10,759 nt of DNA from an uncultured Peptostreptococcaceae bacterium (GTDB taxonomy: Bacteria; Bacillota; Clostridia; Tissierellales; Peptoniphilaceae): positions 1-10,759 of the forward strand of contig CAMDZK010000018.1 in NCBI GenBank assembly GCA_945910665.1, in the 5' to 3' direction. A program made the translations under genes and the position numbers. Shown one piece after another: positions 6,740-10,759 of this stretch. Positions within the stretch are counted from its first letter, which is position 1; each line of letters begins with the position of its first letter. The notes below the pieces were generated by a model. The model worked only from the letters and a program-made list of their open reading frames with translations, made no database searches and had not been told where the DNA came from.

Positions 6740-7141
6740 ATGAAACTCACACATGAAATAGACTATGCTTTTCGCGTCATCAATTGTCTAATTGAAGAAC
6801 CAAATCGTATTATTGGGGCGAATGAAATCAGTGAACAGATGCATATCCCCTTGCGTTTTCTATTGAAAATTTTAAGGAAATTAAACGCGGCGAAAATTAC
6901 GAATTCAAAACGTGGTGTCAACGGTGGCTATCATCTGTACGATGTAACAAAACCCATTACATACCTAGAAGTGGTGGAAGCCATTCAAGGACCCATCGTC
7001 ATCAATCGTTGTATGAACGACGAGTTTAGTTGCGAAAACAATAAGAACGGACGCACCTGTAACGTCCACGCAGGACTCGCCCGCGTACAAAAAAGTGTGA
7101 AAGAAGCCCTTGAAAAAGAAGTTTTTGAACCAAAAGCGTAA
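6740..7141 (+). CDS. Rrf2-family transcriptional regulator with putative Fe-S ligand cysteines
   Basis: This 133-residue winged-helix regulator is of the Rrf2 family (IscR, NsrR, CymR). The N-terminal helix MKLTHEIDYAFRVINCL and the recognition region IPLRFLLKILRKLNAAKITNSKRGVNGGYHL (36-66) are typical. In the C-terminal part Cys91, Cys98, Cys107 and His110 form C-x6-C-x8-C-x2-H. The last three-residue step is the same as in IscR (Cys104-x2-His107), so a [2Fe-2S] cluster or another metal is plausible; spacing of the first cysteines is wider. The start is ATG at 6740 with GGGGAT 7 bases before; a TTG at 6728 is not needed. It has its own promoter downstream of the zinc importer and ends at a terminator. 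Its targets are unknown; autoregulation and control of iron, redox or metal genes are inferences. Confidence 0.9.
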   Translation: MKLTHEIDYAFRVINCLIEEPNRIIGANEISEQMHIPLRFLLKILRKLNAAKITNSKRGVNGGYHLYDVTKPITYLEVVEAIQGPIVINRCMNDEFSCENNKNGRTCNVHAGLARVQKSVKEALEKEVFEPKA

Positions 7142-7142
7142 G

Positions 7143-7168
7143 TGCAATCTGAAAAGGTTGCATTTTTT
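7143..7168 (+). terminator. Intrinsic terminator after the Rrf2 gene
   Basis: TGCAATCT (7143-7150) pairs with AGGTTGCA (7155-7162): 8 pairs including one G-U, around a GAAA loop. Six T's follow (7163-7168). The stem starts 2 bases after the stop codon, and the T-run ends 11 bases before the sfsA start, so sfsA is either expressed by read-through or from an unrecognised promoter. Confidence 0.85.
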
Positions 7169-7179
7169 ATGGAGAAAAT

Positions 7180-7869
7180 ATGATTCTATACCCTGATTGC
7201 CAACCAGGCATCTTTAAAAAAAGAGTGAACCGATTTATCGCAGAAGTGGAAGTGGATGGCCTCATCCATCAAGTGCACGTCAAAAATACGGGCCGCATGC
7301 AAGAGCTCCTTCTCCCTGAGAGACTCTGTACTGTGCAGTTTCATAATAACCCTACAAGAAAAACCAAGTATAGTCTTATCTCCATCTTGCATGAAGGGAT
7401 TTGGGTCAATTTGGATTCCCAAGTGAATAACGCTGTCGTCACCCATGCCTTTGAACAAGGGAAAATTCAAGGTTGGGAACAGCCAGATACAATCAAACGA
7501 GAAGTGAAAGTGGAGGATTCAAGACTCGATTTACTGATTGAACAAAAAAGAGAGAAGCTCTTTGTGGAGGTGAAAGGCGTGAATTTAGTGGAAAATGGAT
7601 TGGCACTCTTTCCAGATGCTGTCACGGCAAGAGGCGTGAAACACTTAAAACGCCTCATGGAGATAAAAAAAGAAGGACACCACGCCATGTGTATCTTCCT
7701 CGTTGGGCGAGAAGATGCCACGTCATTTTTTCCCCATGCAGAACGCGACCCCCTCTACGCTCAAACCTTTTGTGAAGCAAAAAACGATGGCGTCGACATG
7801 CGGGTGTATTTATCAGAAGTGACGGAAAATTCAATCACCATAGGAAAAGAAATCCCCACCCGAGAATAG
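7180..7869 (+). CDS. sfsA: SfsA family DNA/sugar-fermentation stimulation protein
   Basis: This is an SfsA homologue (229 aa, normal length). E. coli SfsA was named for stimulating maltose gene expression and binds DNA; the fold has an N-terminal OB-like part and a C-terminal nuclease-like part, and its real cellular role is unclear. Family motifs are evident: KKRVNRF (13-19), HVKNTGRM (33-40), DSRLDLLI (113-120), FVEVKGVNL (128-136) with the Glu130/Lys132 pair expected of a PD-(D/E)xK-type site, and FPDAVTARGVKHLKRL (144-159). The ATG at 7180 has GGAG at 7171-7174, only 5 bases away and placed directly after the upstream terminator's T-run. The 3' end is overlapped by its own terminator. No functional link to the neighbours is apparent. 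Confidence 0.93.
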   Translation: MILYPDCQPGIFKKRVNRFIAEVEVDGLIHQVHVKNTGRMQELLLPERLCTVQFHNNPTRKTKYSLISILHEGIWVNLDSQVNNAVVTHAFEQGKIQGWEQPDTIKREVKVEDSRLDLLIEQKREKLFVEVKGVNLVENGLALFPDAVTARGVKHLKRLMEIKKEGHHAMCIFLVGREDATSFFPHAERDPLYAQTFCEAKNDGVDMRVYLSEVTENSITIGKEIPTRE

Positions 7870-7882
7870 GATGGGGATTTTT
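7851..7882 (+). terminator. Intrinsic terminator overlapping the sfsA stop codon
   Basis: AATCCCCA (7851-7858) pairs with TGGGGATT (7872-7879). Inside, one mismatch and two further C-G pairs lead to a 7-base loop. A T-run follows (7878-7882). The left arm lies in the last codons of sfsA and the stop TAG is in the loop and right arm. Confidence 0.8.
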
Positions 7883-7935
7883 GTCAGTAAAAAGTGAAAG
7901 TAAGAATTCATAAAAAATGCATGTCGTACTAAACG

Positions 7936-7972
7936 AAAGGCTCCTTCTCGGAGTTGTAGAGAGAGCCTTTTT
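7936..7972. terminator. Bidirectional terminator between convergent genes
   Basis: AAAGGCTC (7936-7943) pairs with GAGCCTTT (7963-7970). TCTC (7946-7949) can add four inner pairs with GAGA (7959-7962). On the plus strand the stem runs into TTTTT (7968-7972); on the minus strand into TTTCGTTT. It lies 6 bases past the stop of the minus-strand YxjI-like gene, which is probably its main client, and backs up the sfsA terminator. The remaining 7883-7935 stretch shows nothing recognisable. Confidence 0.8.
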
Positions 7973-7977
7973 GATTT

Positions 7978-8463
7978 CTAATTTCCTTTTTGGTCATCGC
8001 GGATTTGGTCGGCGCAGAGGAAGAGGCTGATGATGAAGAGTTCGTAGCCAGGTTCGTGGATGGTGAGTTCATAGGTGTCGCCCCAGGTGAAAAACTCGCG
8101 ACCAATTTCTCCGATGAGCCGATCGTCTGCATAAATCTGAAAGTCTAAGTCGAAGATGTCTCCTTTAAGGGTGATTTGTTCATCAAAACCTTCGATTTCT
8201 AAATGAGTTTGAAAGATGGCAAACTGGCCTTGAATGGTATACTCCCCGCCGCCTTCAATATGGACGTGGTATCGGGGGAGAAACGTGAACACTTCTTTTT
8301 CAATATAGAAAACCGGTTCCCTTTGGGCGTTTGTCACATCGACGCGAAAGCCTATCCAGCGGATGGATTGGTCGACATGGTACTTTTCTTCTTGGTTTTC
8401 ATCCATGATAGGATAATGATCCAATATTTTAAAAACTTTTTGTTTGATGTAGAGTTTTTTCAT
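7978..8463 (-). CDS. YxjI/LURP-one-related family protein (tubby-like fold)
   Basis: This 161-residue protein of the LURP-one-related family resembles B. subtilis YxjI by eye. It shares the opening MKKLYIKQKVF, the VFTFLPRYHV segment (58-67), the WDMDF-like FDLDFQIY (104-111), and REFFTWGDTYELTI (122-135). The family has a tubby/scramblase-like beta-barrel fold; its bacterial function is not established. No signal peptide or membrane anchor is seen, so it is probably cytoplasmic; a weakly hydrophobic stretch near 141-151 is the family's central helix. The start is ATG (8463-8461) with a strong Shine-Dalgarno GAGGTGAG three bases upstream. It is a single-gene unit, convergent with sfsA and divergent from tex. 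A SigB-like promoter motif lies immediately upstream, which makes control by the sigma factor in this window a testable idea. Confidence 0.85.
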   Translation of the reverse strand: MKKLYIKQKVFKILDHYPIMDENQEEKYHVDQSIRWIGFRVDVTNAQREPVFYIEKEVFTFLPRYHVHIEGGGEYTIQGQFAIFQTHLEIEGFDEQITLKGDIFDLDFQIYADDRLIGEIGREFFTWGDTYELTIHEPGYELFIISLFLCADQIRDDQKGN

Positions 8464-8480
8464 GGTCTCACCTCGCTCCT

Positions 8481-8507
8481 ATTATACCCGGATACTCGCT
8501 TTTGTAC
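8481..8507 (-). promoter_or_regulatory. Predicted promoter of the YxjI-like gene (SigB-like motif overlapping a TATAAT)
   Basis: Read on the minus strand, GTACAA (8507-8502), a 12-base spacer and GGGTAT (8489-8484) resemble the B. subtilis sigma-B consensus GTTTAA-N12-15-GGGTAT (4/6 and 6/6). A perfect housekeeping -10 TATAAT (8486-8481) overlaps the same site but has no good -35 at 16-18 bp. Transcription would start near 8474-8477, just upstream of the ribosome site. Confidence 0.45.
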
Positions 8508-8531
8508 TTTATTCTTGGTTCATTGTATAAT
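8502..8531 (+). promoter_or_regulatory. Predicted promoter of tex
   Basis: A perfect -10 TATAAT (8526-8531) ends 6 bases before the tex ATG at 8538. The best -35 is weak: TTGTAC (8502-8507), 18 bp upstream, the same six bases used on the other strand by the divergent gene. The expected transcript start falls on or next to the ATG, and there is no Shine-Dalgarno sequence between. Confidence 0.6.
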
Positions 8532-8537
8532 AAATCT

Positions 8538-10715
8538 ATGGAAACGATACTAAAAACAAATCAAGATTATGCCAAGGAATTGGCTACACGACTCCAATTA
8601 AAAGAAAATCACGTGCTTGCTGCTTTAGATCTCCACGCAGAAGACAACACAATTCCCTTTATCGCCCGCTACAGAAAGGAAATGACGGGTGCCATGGAAG
8701 ATGGCACTTTAAGGGAGTTGTTTGATTTGCACCAGACACTTCTCCAATTGGATGAGAGAAGAAATACGATTATTAATACATTAAATGATCTGGGTGTAGA
8801 TGATAAAGAGTTAGAGCAAAAGATTTTGGCTGCGCAGAAAATGACGGAGCTGGAGGATTTATATCGACCTTATAAACCGAAGAAACAAACCCGGGCAGAT
8901 ATTGCAGAGCTTCGCGGTGTGAAACCGCTGGTGGATGTGATTCAATCCCTGGGATCGCAAGAAGAGATTGAAAAAGCAGCCCAAGAATTTTTGAAAAACC
9001 AAGAAGTTCCTGAAAAACAAAAACCACTGGAAACGGTGGACGATGCCATGGCAGCCGCCAACGATTATTTGGCTGGAAAGCTTAGCGATGACCCTAACGT
9101 GCGAAAAGCGCTGCGCCGCCAATGGTTAGCCCAAGGAACCATACATACGGAAAACAAAACAGAAGAGGATTCGGTGTACCGTCAATATTACGATCACACA
9201 GAGCCATTAAAAGAACTGGCCAATCACCGTTTACTCGCCATCAACCGCGGTGTAAAAACGGACTTTTTGCGCCTTACCATTGATGTAGAAGAGCGACATT
9301 GGTTGCCCCATATGGAGTATGCCATTGGATCCATAAACAAAGAAGGCTATGCGGCAGACTTCTTACGGGAAGTGTGCCGTGATTCTTTCAAACGCCTCAT
9401 CAAACCGTCCATTGATACAGAAATTTTAGGCGAGATGACGAACCTGGCTCATGAAGAAGCACTCCAACTCTTTGGATTAAACCTTAGAAATGCCCTTTTA
9501 GTCCCTCCCATGGCAACCAATATGGTCTTGGCTTTAGACCCAGGGTATCGCAATGGATGTAAATGGGCCGTTGTGAATGCAAGTGGACAAGTCATGGATG
9601 CAGGGCTCATTTTCCCCATTCTCTTTGAAAATCGTCTGAAGCAAGCGAAAGATACAGTCCTTCAAATGATTAAAAAACATGGAGTGGAGACCATCGTCTT
9701 AGGAAATGGAACCGCCAGCCGTGAAACGGAAGAGTTTTTGTCGAATCTTTTAAAAGAAAATAACTTGAAAATTCCCTATTTAATTGTCGATGAATCGGGT
9801 GCGTCTGTGTATTCCGCATCGCCTATTTCTAAAGAAGAATTACCAGAATTGGAACTGAATTTGCGCAGTGCTGTATCATTAGCACGCCGTATTTTGGATC
9901 CATTGGCTGAACTCGTAAAAATTGACCCCAAATCCATCGGTGTTGGGCAATACCAACATGACATGAACCAAAAGCGCTTAGATACAATTTTAGGCGGCGT
10001 CACGGAAGGTGTGGTCAACCAAGTGGGTGTCTCCTTAAATACGGCATCCCCATCCCTCCTTCGCTATGTCTCGGGAATCAATAAAACCGTCGCAAATAAT
10101 ATTGTGGCATATCGAAATGAACATGGGGCCTTTACATCGCGAAAGGAACTGAAAAAAGTCAAACAATTAGGGGACAAAGCCTTTACGCAAAGTGCGGGAT
10201 TTTTACGCATCGACCATGCGAAAAACCCATTGGATAACACCTTCGTCCATCCTGAATCCTATGATGTGGCGGAAAAACTGATTAAAGAATTTGGACTTTC
10301 CTTTAATCAGAAAAACAAAGTGAAAAAGTCTGACTTGGAGAAGTTTTCAAAAGAAAATGAGGTAGGAATGGAGACGCTAATAGATATTGTGGATGCCATC
10401 TCCATGCCGGAACGGGACATCCGCGACGACTTCCCAGCACCTGTCCTCATTACGGAAGTGAAATCTATGGAAGACTTGAAAAAAGACCAAGTGCTCACAG
10501 GGGTTGTGCGAAATGTCACCGCCTTTGGCGCCTTCGTAGACATTGGCGTGCATCAAGATGGACTCGTTCATATCTCGCAACTCGCTGACCGCTTTGTGAA
10601 AGACCCAACAACCGTCGTGTCTGTGGGTGATGTGGTGAAGGTTAGGATTTTAGATGTGGATGTGGATAAACATAGAATATCCCTCAGTATGAAAGGGTTA
10701 AAACGACGAGCGTAA
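8538..10715 (+). CDS. tex: Tex-family S1 RNA-binding protein (YqgF-HhH-S1 architecture)
   Basis: Tex (725 aa, normal length) is a conserved cytoplasmic nucleic-acid-binding protein, related to eukaryotic Spt6 and linked to transcription. Domain order is complete. The Tex N-terminal region (about 1-190) has NTIPFIARYRKEMTG (37-51). The YqgF/RuvX-like domain (about 329-430) contains LALDPGYRNGCKWAVV. A conserved linker has IGVGQYQHDM (467-476). The helix-hairpin-helix pair is at about 500-560 (SPSLLRYVSGINKTVANNIVAYR). The C-terminal S1 domain (about 650-718) has GVVRNVTAFGAFVDIGVHQDGLVHISQL. I chose ATG 8538 because MET...AKELATRLQL fits the family start. An in-frame TTG at 8502 would only add residues from the promoter and also lacks a ribosome site. 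The ATG has no Shine-Dalgarno and sits at the predicted transcript start. Confidence 0.96.
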   Translation: METILKTNQDYAKELATRLQLKENHVLAALDLHAEDNTIPFIARYRKEMTGAMEDGTLRELFDLHQTLLQLDERRNTIINTLNDLGVDDKELEQKILAAQKMTELEDLYRPYKPKKQTRADIAELRGVKPLVDVIQSLGSQEEIEKAAQEFLKNQEVPEKQKPLETVDDAMAAANDYLAGKLSDDPNVRKALRRQWLAQGTIHTENKTEEDSVYRQYYDHTEPLKELANHRLLAINRGVKTDFLRLTIDVEERHWLPHMEYAIGSINKEGYAADFLREVCRDSFKRLIKPSIDTEILGEMTNLAHEEALQLFGLNLRNALLVPPMATNMVLALDPGYRNGCKWAVVNASGQVMDAGLIFPILFENRLKQAKDTVLQMIKKHGVETIVLGNGTASRETEEFLSNLLKENNLKIPYLIVDESGASVYSASPISKEELPELELNLRSAVSLARRILDPLAELVKIDPKSIGVGQYQHDMNQKRLDTILGGVTEGVVNQVGVSLNTASPSLLRYVSGINKTVANNIVAYRNEHGAFTSRKELKKVKQLGDKAFTQSAGFLRIDHAKNPLDNTFVHPESYDVAEKLIKEFGLSFNQKNKVKKSDLEKFSKENEVGMETLIDIVDAISMPERDIRDDFPAPVLITEVKSMEDLKKDQVLTGVVRNVTAFGAFVDIGVHQDGLVHISQLADRFVKDPTTVVSVGDVVKVRILDVDVDKHRISLSMKGLKRRA

Positions 10716-10728
10716 CAAGTCAATTCAC

Positions 10729-10745
10729 TACACGCGCAGCGTGTA
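10729..10745. repeat. Perfect hairpin after tex (possible weak terminator)
   Basis: TACACGC (10729-10735) and GCGTGTA (10739-10745) form a 7-bp perfect stem with a GCA loop, 13 bases after the tex stop. Only AAATTT follows, so the T-run is weak for an intrinsic terminator. The window ends 14 bases later, which limits interpretation. Confidence 0.45.
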
Positions 10746-10759
10746 AATTTCCAGACCTG

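Noticed and set aside
8502..8537. TTG start giving Tex 12 more residues
   Set aside because: The added residues would be encoded by the promoter itself, no ribosome site precedes the TTG, and the family normally starts near the ATG at 8538.
8203..8553. Plus-strand open frame of 116 codons
   Set aside because: It lies opposite the well-supported YxjI-like gene and crosses the divergent promoter region; composition and motifs give no support.
1..10759. CRISPR array, insertion sequence, tRNA or phage-related cargo
   Set aside because: No spaced direct repeats, no transposase or integrase motifs, no cloverleaf and no terminal inverted repeats with target duplications were seen; gene content is core-like throughout.

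Overview
The window looks like ordinary chromosome of a low-to-moderate-GC Gram-positive bacterium (Bacillota). The grounds are Shine-Dalgarno-led starts, an RsbV/RsbW/SigB-type partner-switching module, a lipoprotein-type AdcA/ZnuA zinc-binding protein and a YxjI-like protein closely resembling the Bacillus one. Non-ATG starts occur (GTG, TTG, GTG). A clostridial or tissierellial lineage is possible, but I cannot fix the genus from sequence alone. I see no insertion sequence, phage gene, tRNA, rRNA or CRISPR array.

Layout, left to right: the 3' end of gyrB (1-286) runs into complete gyrA (298-2739). No terminator is visible after gyrA. An 87-bp gap holds a good housekeeping-type promoter (2743-2771) and a perfect short palindrome (2790-2804). 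Next come, tightly packed, a STAS anti-anti-sigma factor (2827-3147), a short RsbW-like anti-sigma factor (3147-3488) and a SigB-family sigma factor (3489-4274). After only 18 bp, with no visible promoter, follow the three parts of a zinc-type ABC importer: lipoprotein znuA (4293-5234), ATPase znuC (5236-5889) and permease znuB (5882-6679). The six genes from 2827 to 6679 look like one transcription unit. That would put metal uptake in the same operon as an alternative sigma factor and its regulators.

An Rrf2-family regulator with three cysteines and a histidine in an IscR-like pattern (6740-7141) follows under its own promoter and ends at a clear intrinsic terminator (7143-7168). sfsA starts 11 bases beyond that terminator's T-run (7180-7869) and ends in a second terminator. 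A bidirectional terminator (7936-7972) separates it from a convergent YxjI/LURP-one-like gene on the minus strand (7978-8463). That gene and tex (8538-10715, plus strand) are divergent across 74 bp carrying two back-to-back promoters. The tex start codon lies where its transcript should begin, which suggests a leaderless mRNA. The window ends in a small perfect hairpin after tex.

The points most worth a second look are: (1) the anti-sigma protein keeps the N-box but appears to lack the usual DxG and glycine-rich ATP-lid motifs, while the STAS partner keeps its phosphorylatable serine; (2) the sigma-factor/zinc-importer operon fusion; (3) a SigB-like promoter candidate in front of the YxjI-like gene; (4) leaderless tex. 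I do not see a wholly unknown system here; the unusual content is in these details.
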